From positions 3,350,001 through 3,414,000 of the forward strand of contig NC_092566.1 in NCBI RefSeq assembly GCF_037975245.1: a DNA stretch of 64,000 bases. The letters are read 5' to 3'. This DNA is from Apostichopus japonicus. Taxonomy: Eukaryota > Echinodermata > Holothuroidea > Aspidochirotida > Stichopodidae. Every line of letters starts with the position of its first letter. Positions within the stretch are counted from its first letter, which is position 1. A model generated the notes under the pieces. That model was given only the letters and a program-made list of their open reading frames with translations, did not search any database and had not been told where the DNA came from. Position numbers and translations under genes: made by a program. Below, piece by piece: positions 22,439-35,100 of the stretch.

Positions 22439-25379
22439 GGGCAGGTCCAAGCTATTTGCACTGTGACGTACGGGACATTTCAGAGACTTAAATGTGTCTA
22501 AAAGTTATAAAAAATCTATTTTCCAGAAACTTTTTCAGGTTTTCATATTTGTTATTGCTGCTACTTTATTACAAACTCATGAAGATTTCCTACACTTGCT
22601 TTAATTAGGTCCCATCTTAATTAATGTACAGTGTGACGTACGGGACCAGAGAATTTTGTGTTTTTTCTGCTGAAGAGCAATGCTGAAATCCCTCTGAAAT
22701 TAGGAGGGTAGTGATCAAGCTGTTATAACTAGTGAATAGCCTAACCTTCCAAGGGCTAAGCTGTAACATATTAGAAAAAAATATGAAGCCATTCCAGTTC
22801 AGTGATTACACAAATGAAAATTGTCCTGTGACGTACGGGACATGTGACGTACGGGACAATTTGTCCAAATAAAAATTGACTATGAAAACTCATATTTTTA
22901 TTCCTGAATATACCATAACAAGCTGATTTCTACATAAAAACATTAATTTGGATATGCCAGAACAATGTCATTGGTAATTTAATGCCATATTTCCTTCTTT
23001 CGGGGATCGAAAAGAGCAGTGACTGTACTTGTGAGATCATTCCACTACATAAAACATGGAATGCGTAAAGTATAAATCTACTCTACACATTCATCAAATA
23101 CTCATAACATCAATTTTAGCTTTGTTAGACCACAAATGATCCAAGATGCAAGTTTTGGTGCAAAACTGTCTCGGTATATACTGTACAACACTGTATCATA
23201 CTCCCCACTATTGACCCTCAAGTTGAAATATGATCCATCCCATTCAAAACATACCAAAATGTCCACAGTAACATCCACATAATGTCCATCTATGAAACTA
23301 GTACAACAAAGAAAACTCTATAGACCTAATACTGGTTACCAGACCAAATAGTCATAACATCAATTCTAGCTTTGTTACACCACAAATGATTCAAGATGCA
23401 AAGTTTTGATGCAAAACTGTTTCGGTATATATACTGTACAACACTGTATCATACTCCCCACTATTGACCCTGAAGTTGAAATATGATCCATCATATTCAT
23501 TACATACCAAAATGTCCACAGTAACATCCACATAATGTCCATCTATGAAACTAGTACAACAAAGAAAACTCTATAGACCTAATACTGGTTACCAGACCAA
23601 ATATATACTCATCATAACATCAATTCTAGCTTTGTTAGACCACAAATGATTCAAGATGCAAGTTTTGGTGCAAAACTGTTTCCAGTATATACTGTACTGT
23701 ACAACACTGTATCATACTCCCCACTATTGACCCTGAAGTTGAAATATGATCCATATCCCATTCAAAACATACCAAAATGTCCGAGGTAACGTCCACGTAA
23801 TGTCCATCTATGAAACTAGTACAACAAAGAAAACTATAGAACTAATACTGGTTACCAGACCAAATACTCATAACATCAATTCTAGCTTTGTTAGACCACA
23901 AATGATTCAAGATGCAAAGTTTTGGTGCAAAACTGTTTTGGTATTTACTGTACAACACTGTATCATACTCCCCACTATTGACCCTCAAGTTGAAATATGA
24001 TCCATCCCATTCAAAACATATCAAAATGTCCACAGTAACGTCCACATAATGTCCATCTATGAAACTAGTACAACAAAGAAAACTCTATAGACCTAATACT
24101 GGTTACCAGACCAAATAGTCATAACATCAATTTTAGCTTTGTTAGACCACAAATGATTCAAGATGCAAAGTTTTGGTGCAAAACTGTTTTGGTATTTACT
24201 GTACAACACTGTATCATACTCCCCACTATTGACCCTCAAGTTGAAATATGATCCATCCCATTCAAAACATATCAAAATGTCCACAGTAACGTCAATGTAA
24301 AGTCCATCTATGAAACTAGTACAACAAAGAAAACTCTATAGACCTAATACTGATCATTGAACAAACTCATGAGTGATTGTCCTCTGCAAAAATTGGGCGA
24401 GCAAAACTCTACACTTGTAACTAAAAATCTCAATGTCTACTATCTAAGTTCAGGACACAAGAACATTGTTGCACAGTCATGATAGTCACACTTCACAATA
24501 GGCCTACGAAATGTTGAAATGCAAACTCAAGATTCTTGAAGTCGTCCTCATTCAACGTCAATGTTGAATAGCATTGTAGATGATTCTGTATCCCACACAC
24601 ACACACAATTGACTTCCCGATAGTATATTTAACAACACCTGGGCTGTTGGTGGTCATCAGTCAATGGTTTATTTGAAGCCATGTTGTGCTCTTCAGGCAT
24701 GCAGGGATTATAAGTTGCAACTACCATCTTTCAACAAACTAAATTGGTAAGCATTGGAAGGTTTCCAGTAGAGGTCCCCATTGGAGCCCATGCATGTTTA
24801 TTATGTATAAATACAGGGTTTCCCCCACACTATGTCCCGTATGTCACATTTTGTCCCGTACGTCACATTTTTAATTTTGATAATTAGATTTGCTGTGAAT
24901 ATTTTTTCAATTTTTTTGGGATGGATTTTGTTGAACAATGTTCTTAATTAGAACTTTACAGAATATCACCAAAAAAAAATTGTTCGTCCATATCAAAACT
25001 TGAAAAAAAGTGCTGAAAATTGTGACGTACGGGACATCAGTATTTGGACAGTAGCTAATTAGCATATTTAATTGATGAACCCCCAAACATAACATGTCAA
25101 AATTATTGGAAGGAAGGGTGTATCATGTCCCACATAACTTATATTCAATAAGTTCATATTGCTGGCAGCGAAATAGGATTCCAAATGTCCCGTACGTCAC
25201 ACTGCAACTTGAATTTATGCAAATTAGCTGGCTGTAATTGTTCGAATAGGCAAAAAAAATTTAAAAAATTATAAAAATCTGAAACTTCAATAATTCAGCT
25301 TTAACATGACACCACATTTAGGGTGCTTCAGTAAAGTTTGAAATTTGGCTTCTAGGGATACAATAGCTTGGACCTGCCC
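22439..25379. mobile_element. 2.94-kb inverted-repeat element carrying a satellite and eight 16-bp motifs
   Basis: The termini are a perfect 18-bp inverted repeat, GGGCAGGTCCAAGCTATT, flanked on both sides by TGTA (22435-22438 and 25380-25383), a probable 4-bp target duplication. The motif TGTGACGTACGGGACA or a close variant occurs eight times: forward at 22462, 22632, 22827, 22843, 25021 and reverse at 24833, 24852, 25186. The centre (23099-24352) is a five-copy satellite. No transposase-like frame was seen, so it is non-autonomous. Superfamily unassigned. It lies in the presumed WDFY3 leader intron, about 0.5 kb before the first coding exon. Confidence 0.8.
23099..24352. repeat. Five-copy ~253-bp tandem satellite
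   Basis: Units start near 23101, 23351, 23611, 23867 and 24119 (spacings 250-260 bp). Each begins TCATAACATCAATT and contains CACAAATGATYCAAGATGCA, CACTGTATCATACTCCCC and ATGAAACTAGTACAACAAAG. Copies are nearly identical apart from small indels. Antisense open frames across units are by-products of the repeat. Confidence 0.92.
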
Positions 25380-25904
25380 TGTACAGTGATAGTGTCGGAA
25401 GCGATTTGTCAAAGTTACACTCTACATGGTGTAGGTGTCACAGAGTAACTAAGTATCAGTAGTACTTGCATTTTGCAAAGCAATGTTGACAATTTCTTAG
25501 CGTGTTTTATCGTACAGTAAGTTACCTACCATTATATCATATCATTCTGAGAAGACATAGCTGTTGTATATCTTTGCATTTGTGTAACACATTGTTCATT
25601 TATTTATAAATTAACTCTGCCAATTCCAGAAAAATAATATTTTCCTGCAAGTTAAATTGACTTCATCACAACAGTTGCGGTTTATCCGTCAGGCCTTCTT
25701 CTATAGCGTAAGAAAGCGTCTTTTACAAATTAGATTTCTTGTTGCACTATTTTTGTCAGAAATTGAGACTATGTGCACTGTATACAAAGTTCTTCACTAT
25801 TCATTTGCACACAGTAAAGTGAAAGAACAGTTACGTGGTAGCCAAACTGTGTATTCATCCTCTTAACTATAAACCGTTTGCTGTTTTATTTTTTTTTGTT
25901 TCAG

Positions 25905-25931
25905 AATGTATTGATAAAGGACGGCTGAAAA
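25905..25931 (+). promoter_or_regulatory. WDFY3: WDFY3 5' UTR end with a minimal upstream ORF
   Basis: The exon starts after a long T run ending TTTCAG at 25904. It contains an ATG-TAT-TGA upstream ORF (25906-25914), 17 nt before the main ATG at 25932. Such a two-codon ORF so close to the start could reduce translation; that is an inference. Confidence 0.6.
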
Positions 25932-26111
25932 ATGCAGCCACTAAAGAAATTAATCAACCGTCCATCGAGACGGCCAACCCACTCTCAAGACAATGAACTT
26001 GGGCTGATGCACCTGAGAAAGCTCTATGTGGAGCTTTGCTGTACAGCGCAACCTCTCTCACAGCAGGAGCAAGAAGACAAGATGTACATGATGCTTCCCC
26101 TCTTCTGCAAG
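25932..26111 (+). CDS. WDFY3: WDFY3 coding exon 1 (start codon)
   Basis: Sixty codons, ending phase 0 at a GTATAA donor. It encodes QDNELGLMHLRKLYVELC and EDKMYMMLPLFCK, the conserved WDFY3 N-terminus. The basic first residues (MQPLKKLINRPSRR) precede the conserved block, supporting this ATG. Confidence 0.92.
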
Positions 26112-29100
26112 GTATAATTCTTAATTAGCTTTTAAAAGTACCTCAGGAGTTGTGGAATGTAGCATTTTTCTTAGGCGGTGAGAGAGGACCGACAAACTCC
26201 AAATCGCAAAATGTAGTCCTTGATTTTGCGACAGTGTGAGACATTCAAGTTATGCTGTATTTAAGCCATGCTTGTTAAATGAAGAAGGCGAAGTATTAAC
26301 TTCATTACCAAGCAAGTTGATCTGGACATCAGCTCTTCCTTGTACCAACGTAAACAGTACACTCCCAAACCTGATTCCAATTTTACAACTGTTTCAAGTT
26401 AATGCGTTCTCTTTGACTGTGTGGACTTTTGAGGATAGGAAATCCAGAGGGGGTGGGGGGTGGGGTGAAGGGGATGAGGGATGTGACGGTTGCAAGTCTC
26501 AGGATAAAAGGTTGACCTCATCTACATCAGGAAAACGATAAATGGGGGGGGGGCATACATAAGCATACTTCTCTGTATTAGGTACCCCTACCTCCCTCCC
26601 AACCCCACTCTCCCCCTCCCTCTCCTGGTCCCACTTATGCATGTTAAATTTCACCTAGGTGGAGGCAAAAGACATGTCTTTTTAGGTTCTGCAAGATATG
26701 AAAAGAGGGTAAATTATAGAAGATAATTTGAAATGTGTGGTTTGCCTTTGTTAACTACTTGAGGCTGTTGGTATGGACTTAAATGAAACATATTTATCAG
26801 ATGTACAGTACCCTTCAATTGTGCACATGTATGCACATTCCTCCCCCCCCCCCTGTCAAACAGAGATGGTGCTTGTTGCCTTTGAGGTGTAAATCCCCAA
26901 CTATTAGAATTAAGATGAAACATTTTGTCTGAGCATCAATGTACTGTTAATTTTCTGTAGGTGTTTGAGGGAAGCCCAGCAACGGAGATGATCCTTAGAT
27001 TTGGTGACGTGCTTCAGTTTGCTACCCAGGTGTCAAGGCTCTTTGTAACAGAAATTAGACGACGCGCAACGGACAAGCCTAGCACAAGTTAGTCATTTTT
27101 CCTTACCTTTAGTTGTGTACCATACATGTAGTTGAGTTCTAATTCACGTTTCTGCAGGATTAAGAGAGAGGAGCTCCAGATGGGTAGGTTTCACATGAAA
27201 AGAGGTTTCATACAGTGAGTAATATGTAAATGAACGAATTAAAAATATAAATTTTTAAATGAAAATTTTAGTAAAAACATGGTGAAATCTACATGAAACT
27301 ATTTCAAGCTGTCCAGCACACTGCAACATTTTGCTCCTTCTACATATTGTTTTCAGAATCATCTTTATAAACCCAAGGCACACCATCCCCACACTCTACA
27401 CCACCCACCCGACCTCCACACATCACCCCGACCCCTACACATCACCTGACCCCCACACGCTCACCTGACCCCACACACTCACCCAAAGAGACAATTACCT
27501 GTGCTCAGGGTTCGCTCTTTTCTTGGACTAGAATGGTCATGTTAGCCCTGAAATTCTGCCCCAAAAAAACATCTAACATTCTATTTGTTTATTTACAAAA
27601 GTCCATATTTCCATGATTAGAAGGGGATATATTTCTCCTAGTGTTACTTATATGACAATAACAGACTTATATATGGCTCGTTAGCAACACCAAGTGGGTC
27701 AGGTTTTGTACAAGTGAAATTTGCAGTGTGTGATCTGAGGACATGAACTTCAACTTAAATTGTGTTGTATTGTCAACCATGAAATTGCTACCAGGCACAG
27801 CTTCAAGTTGGACAATTAATTGGTGTTCTGTTATCACACAGCAAACTAATGTGCAGGTTGGTTATAAAATTCCGCTGAAGTCAGCGTGTCTTGCCTTGCG
27901 GGCTTCTCCCACATTTGTGGTCGCTTAAGCGTCGTAAAAATAACTGCTGATAATTATTATTAAGATTATACTCGTATCAGATGGTTTTAAGTTTATCATT
28001 CCATTGTCATCATATTTGCCTTTTTCTTGGCCACTTTAAAGAGGTCTAGTTTGCTTCGACATTGGGTGTAAAATGTAGGAGGAAAATGTCTTGTAAGAAT
28101 GAAACAATTGCATAAACTTCAGTGACCTCATTGCCCAAATGAACAACTTAAACATTTAATCATTTAATTGCCCATGATCATTTATAATTACAATCAGGAA
28201 ATGAAAACAAGCTGACTTTATTGTACAGTAGCTTATTATTGGAAAGTGAAGTTTATGCACTCGATACATCATTTATGAGTATTATGACTAATATAATGTC
28301 TGAAGTAATAAATGAAAGTCATTCAAAGCTCTTTGAGCGACAGGCACTTTGGCCATCTACTGAACGTTGTTTGTGTATGAAGTTATATGCACTTGTTACA
28401 CTCGATAGAAGTCCTATTCTTGTTTCAACTTGTTAGTTAGTGTAGATCTATAGGAAAATTTGAACCCTTTCTGACAGATGCATTTATTTTTTTAGTCTTT
28501 TGGAGGGGAGGAGAGGGGGAGGAGGTAAATGAGTGGTACCTGGATTTAAAATTAATTGTATGGTCTTTGGATAAGAAATCAGTACTTGAAGTTAGTTATT
28601 TGACAGTAATAATGTGAAGGCAGAGATAATTTCTAATATTTTTGTTTTACTGTTTGCAAAGACTGGTCTCTCCAATGAGACTGATTTTCTGAAAAGTTCA
28701 GTAAAAAATAAATTGGTTGTCCCACAGACAATCTCAAAAATGGCAGGAAGGCAGGAAGGAAACTTCCACCATTGTTGGTGATGAAACTTTGAAATGTACA
28801 TGAAAAAGAAAATCCACCTCTGTATTGATGTTTTGGATTTAAGTTGCATGACACATTCTAAGTAAGTTCTACATTCTGTCAAAATGACTCGCCACTCCAA
28901 ACAACCATTTTCTGTACTTAGGAAGACCTCTTCTCATGAAGAATGTAGGAGAAAATTGATTTATTTGGTAAAAAGTGCACAAGGCATTAATGAAATTATT
29001 TCCTCCTCATTGAAGTCACAAAATATTATACAAGTGCTTCTTTTTGCTCAAGCCTTTTTCTCAAGAAAGGATATCACTTTGAACTTTGCATTTGCCAGTT

Positions 29101-32100
29101 TTATCACGTTCATACATTTAAAACTCTCCAAGTATTTATTGATACTTATCCTTTTCACAAACATAACAGAGCACTAACTAGGCTGTGTGACACATGTAGT
29201 TAGTAGTAACCTGGTTGGACATTGCAACCTTTGATGAAAGGTTTTGCAGTTTTACATCCTAAAGACCACTGGAGCTAGAAAAACTAACAATTATATTATC
29301 AGCAGTAAAAAGATGACAACATTTCAATTGTTGACAGTTGTGACAGGTTTTATTTGAAATGATTTCCAAGAAATGAAGAAAGAAAACAACACAAATGACA
29401 GCCACACACTGATGGCCTTAAATACAGGCACCTTTTAACACTCCATTTGTGGGTATACCCTCTCTTGGGATTTGGATTGAGAGCAGAAGCACTTGAAGTA
29501 AGGTGTTGTGTGATATCGATATCATCATTGTAACTGTGAGAAGCTTTTTCAACTGCATACTTTATCCAGGGAGCTGTTAGAGTAGCAGCTCCCTGCTTTA
29601 TCTGTATTGAATCAACTGTATCGTGGAGGCTGATAATTATGGGTTCATGTAGAAGAACTGGCTAAAGGAGTAATTGACAGATGCTTTTATAGCAGTATAT
29701 TAAAAGAATTTGGTCGATATTTATTCAACTTTGCCCCCCTTCTCTTTAAACCGGTCTCCGATCTGCATATACGCACAACATTAGTAGTTGGCTGTGTCTA
29801 TGACATGGTATTCTCGACCACAGAAGCCTTGCCAAAAATAACAAGTATTATGTTTAATGTGTTGTAGTGATGTTGGGACAGATATAGCAGTATATAATAT
29901 CTTTACAAAGTCTTGTGTTTTGATTTCAAAGCACACCATCCCCTCTCCCATCCCCTCCCCCATCCTACCTTAGCTCTACCCATGGCAAAAATTGGTTGCA
30001 GAATAGGAAATGTTTAATTTATAAACTGTTACCACACATGTTATGAAGTTGGTTACAATACAGATAATGGATACCTTTTTGGCCATTCAGTATCAGATTG
30101 TATACTGTTATGGAATGTGAAAGCTTTGCTACTGTTCAATTCAGTAAAATCTGTGTTCATTACAGCAACAATTTGAGGAGACAGGACCTTGCCAGGAGAA
30201 GATTCCTTTATATTTAGCCGGTAAAACTACATCTTTCATTGGATTCAATATCTTTAGCAACTTTCATGATAAAAAAAAATAAAAAATCATTATTAGTTTG
30301 TAGTTACATCAATCTTGTTTCTTCTGTCCGAATCGACAGAACTTTATAGGCTGTCAGCGTTTATTTCTTAAACATGATATCCCTATTTATAGTACAGAAG
30401 GTTCACTTTCTATATTCCCGAAAATGTCCCCGATTCGTCAAAATGTTCAGGAATTTCGAAAATATCCCACATTATTAGTAAAATAATTGTAAAAACAAAA
30501 TTTAGTCAAGTGAGCAGTCGCAGAACGGAACAGGTGGGCCAGTGTAAAGTGGAAACACTGTTAAAAATATGCTAGATCGATCTAGCCTAGCAATCTTTCG
30601 ACTGTATAATTGGCAACTACGGTGACACAACGACACTTATAGTGTGAGCATGAGCAACTCACAAGCTCTCAAAGAACCACGTAAAGTAAGTAAATTTCAT
30701 CTAAAAAAAGCTACATTTTAGAAAATAAAATTGATTTAAATAGTGCTTCTAAGTATCACCATTTTACATCTGAGCACCTTAGGCACTTGAAAATTTTCCA
30801 AAGGGGAGGGGGACACCCCCTCCCCTTAGACCCCTCCCCAATATCAGTCACACAATAAATGTCCACGATTCCAGTCAGGAAAATATGGTCACCTTAGTGT
30901 ACTCTCTCGGTGACTGGTGTCACATTGTTGGTGCTGGTTGTGAAATTGTTGATTTCCTTTGTCAAAAAGTGAAAAAAAAATTGTGGTTTATTAATAAAAT
31001 GACATTCCTCTCTTCTTTCTGAAGCCCATTTTCTTAAACAACCTAAAAAAAAACAGAAATTGTAAATTAGTGTACAGTACTAATGCATATTATGATCCAT
31101 GGAATGTTCCAAAATGTCTGAGCTTTAAGATATATTTTTTGGGTTTAATGGATTCATTAATTGCTTGAATTCACTGGATTAGGTAGATGAGGAAAGTGCA
31201 TGAGTAGACCGGTGACAGGTAAAAATCATTGTTTATAAACAGACCATCAAGTCCTGAGGAATTGCTTGATACTTGTGAAGTCTTCATTCGATGAAAACTT
31301 CTATGATGGTGTCATAGGTTGATCATAACTTTATTGCATAATACTCTGAGTAAAACTCAGCGGGTTTGGTGATATAGTAGCAAACCAACTCAGAGTACTT
31401 TGCTAAATTAAGCATCTTCCTTGAGTAAGTTAAAGAGGATGTCTACAGCTGGTGTTATTATGATCCTCTCTTTCATGTCCAGATCTACTCAATATTGCAG
31501 GAGTTTATACAGTTTTATACGTCTCCTTTAAAAGAACCTGTTCACTGTTATACATATACAGTACGACAACTATTGTACAACTTCTTAACATCCAAATTTG
31601 TTTTACATAAACCTTCATAGAAGTGCAAAGCCTTTGTGAGCCGTATTTCAATCATATGATCTGCTTGGTGCTGTAATATGTTAAGGTTGGAAGGCAAGAT
31701 TAAGATCTTGGCTTGATTGGAAGATGGCAATATTACAATGAAATTACTCTACTAGAGTTGGTCAAGCTTAGCATATATATATGTACACTACTTCCTTGCC
31801 TGCTGTGCTACCGTACACATAATATGTTCTGTACATAGAGTTTGAATGATACAGTATATATCCTGTATCCTGTAACACTGTGAGCTGTACATACTGTGTA
31901 ATTGGTGAACAAATTTTTGAGCATTATATATATTCAATGTGTAGAACAGGTTGATAGGTTGCCAACATCAGAGAACACATACACTGTGGGTGTTGAATGG
32001 TAAAGTCAAGCAATGAAATATCAACTGTGGTCATGGAATTAATTTGGAAGATTTACAAATTTAACTTATGGAAAAATAAAAAAAAAATTGTGTAGAAAGA

Positions 32101-35100
32101 ATGGTTAAAATTAGTGTTTGCACGGGTTATCCGGGTACCCGGGTACCCGCCCGACGCGATACTACCCGGTTCCTAATTTATTACCCGAATCCTAAGCAAA
32201 GTGTGATTAAAAAAAAAAAAATTGGCAAACCGACGTTCAGGCAGATTTCCCATTGACTTAGTGTGGTGTTAGGCTACCATGTGTTCGAAGATAACAGCAA
32301 AAACGAAAGCTTTCCATACTGTAGATGTCTTATAACTGCGTCACAACTCCAGCTAATAAACAGATGGCTAGGCTAGACTACCCCCATTGACTTAGTGTGG
32401 TGTTAGGCAACCATGTGGTCGAACGTAACAGCAATAACGAAAGTATTCCATGGATGTCTTATAACTGCGTCACAACTCCAGCAAATAAACAGATGGTTAG
32501 GCTTAGCTAGATTTCTCATTGACTTGGTGTGGTGTTAGGCTACCATGTGGAAGAAATTATTATTTATTCATTCGTTTATTTCAAAGAAGGAAGGCTGATA
32601 AGGAATTTTACGCGATGTTAATGGATTATAGACGGGATAACTAAAAAATAGTAATCGCAAGTAGCTTTTTACTAATCGTTTATTCCAAATGCGATCAAAT
32701 TGCGCGAATCGCGCAATCTCGCGGCTAATGCGAACCCTAGGCCTGCATAATAGATAGTAGTAGTATTAAAAACTGCTTAAGAGCTAAATTGGATATTTAC
32801 ATGGTTTGATCCAATAGACGTGCACGAGCTAGCATAAGCAGCGGCGGCAGTGCGATGTTAGTAGTAATGCTAATTATAATTAAATAATTAATTTATTAAC
32901 AAGTTAATGAAAGAAACAGAAGCAAATAAAAACTATTGAGGGAGGTTTTATACCTTATCTTACACCTACGTATTAGAACATGAAAACATTCTCAGTAGAG
33001 AATATAATGCATTTATTACAGCATCCAATATGTAATTTCTTGAAAATCGTGATACACGAGGGTAAACAAATTTTTTTCCGGGTACCCGGATACCCGACGG
33101 GTAACGGCCCTCTGGTACCCGGTTCCCGATTTTTGGACCCGTGTAAACACTAGTTAAAATGTATAAGGGCAGTGCACCTTGACTGGGCCTAGAGCAATGG
33201 CATTTGTTGAGGGAGTACTTGGTATTGGTTTTGTATTTTTTTGCACATCTCTGACTAAGTCATGTTACAGATTTTAATCAGATAACCTTCAGTGCCCTTA
33301 ATACAGATATGGTCAAGGTTGCTATACAAACTGTGTAAAGATGTACAACAGGTTTCTCCACGATAGGAACTGTAGTACTCGATAAGAGAAAACATTTCAA
33401 AGCCATTGAAAATGCGACACAAGTTTTGAACGTCACTAAATTATTCCTTGCTTTTAGTGTTTTATGTTCCAATATCCATTTGGTTGCTCGCTCTTAATGA
33501 AGGTAGTTTATTAACTTTGTTTAGCATTCAATATACATGTAGAATATGTACAACCTGTGTGAGCTGGTGTGTCAAATCTAAGTGACTTATAGCTAATATC
33601 TTTGCTGATGGTGTGATGTTATTGATTAAGTTTGTCTACTTTATTATCCCTGTCTCCTCACACCCATTACACTCTCACTCTAATGTGGTTGCCTGGTAAA
33701 AAGACTCACTATATTGCACAATGCTAAAGGGTATTTTCTCTTGTAAATACTCAAATCGGTATAAAAGCTTGAACGATTTTGTATCAGTGATGAGAAATCT
33801 CTTTGAGCACAAGTGGTTGTAAACTCATCTTCAACTTTGAAAGATAGACTGTGTTATGTGCAAAATACTGTTCACCATTAAATAAAAATCATACGTATGA
33901 ATTATTAATAGTCGTTTAAATATTTACGTAGGACAAGGTCATTCGTCCATCCATTCCAACTTACAAGATCCATCTGCACAGTACAGTATAGTTAGTGAAT
34001 GTAACTCTGTCATTGCTTTCAAGGTCCAGTCAATGGTGTGAAGGCCACCTTCCTTTCGAAAAGAAGAGATATATTCTTGAAAACCAAATTTTTGTCTTCT
34101 ACCAGATGTGTACATCAAAAATCAGGATATTGAGAGCAAAATTGTTGTAGTTTTACAAGTCAATTTGAAAATGCATTTTATCAACATATATAATCAATCA
34201 AGTCTCAATTTCAAAACAATCAAACTCTATGATTTTTTTCTGTCTTGAGAAGCCAGGGTCGTCTCAGTTTTCTTGGTGAAAAATTAATTTTGCGCCCCGC
34301 ATCGGCCATATATTTTTCAGAACTGAATCCAGTTATCAATTATTCTCTATTTAATGAGGCACAAAACCTGGAGTCTGTGAATTTAATAAGAATTTATTAC
34401 TTGATAGATTGTGCCATTTTGGTTTAAATGCGCATGCAAACTCACAACCAACTTTAATCAGTTGCTTGAGGTTGCAGGGTAATATGTCATCTCCCTTGAC
34501 AAATACATCATGATAGAAAATATTATGTTAATTTGCTGCTATAATAATGTCGTTACAAAAGTAGAAAAAAAAAATTCCCAAAAAATACCATAATATTAGC
34601 CTACTGTGCACAGTATGTCTACAATACATTCATAGCAATTCTTATTGAATGGAATTGTTAATTAATGCATTACCAAGTGATTACACTTTAAGGTTAAAAA
34701 TAAGGACCCACTAAACATTTCATGTGAAATATATAGAAAATTATACTCAGTCATGGCTCAAATGTGATGTGGAAGATGATAACGTAATGTTATTATTTAT
34801 GACACATGACCAACTTGATTAAAAGTACAACACATTGGAAGTTGTCCAATGTTGTTAACATGCCTTTTATTCACAATTTTACATCGTTCGTCATTTCTGT
34901 GTGTTAGAATTACTTGAATTTACCAACACATGGCCCGAGTACATGTTCAACACTTTATTACAAGTACAACTCCTTGAAGAGGTCCAATGTCAACAAGCCT
35001 TTGTATTGACAATTTACTTTGGTTTCTCATTCCTCTGTCCGTAAGATATTTGTGTACACACTCATTAACCAAGCAAGCACAATGTACTAAGCATGGATCA

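Noticed and set aside
23842-24284. Two near-identical 63-67-codon minus-strand frames
   Set aside because: They are the same frame in adjacent satellite units and have no splice or start context.
28592-28900. 102-codon minus-strand frame in the large WDFY3 intron
   Set aside because: No homology recognised, no flanking splice signals, AT-rich.
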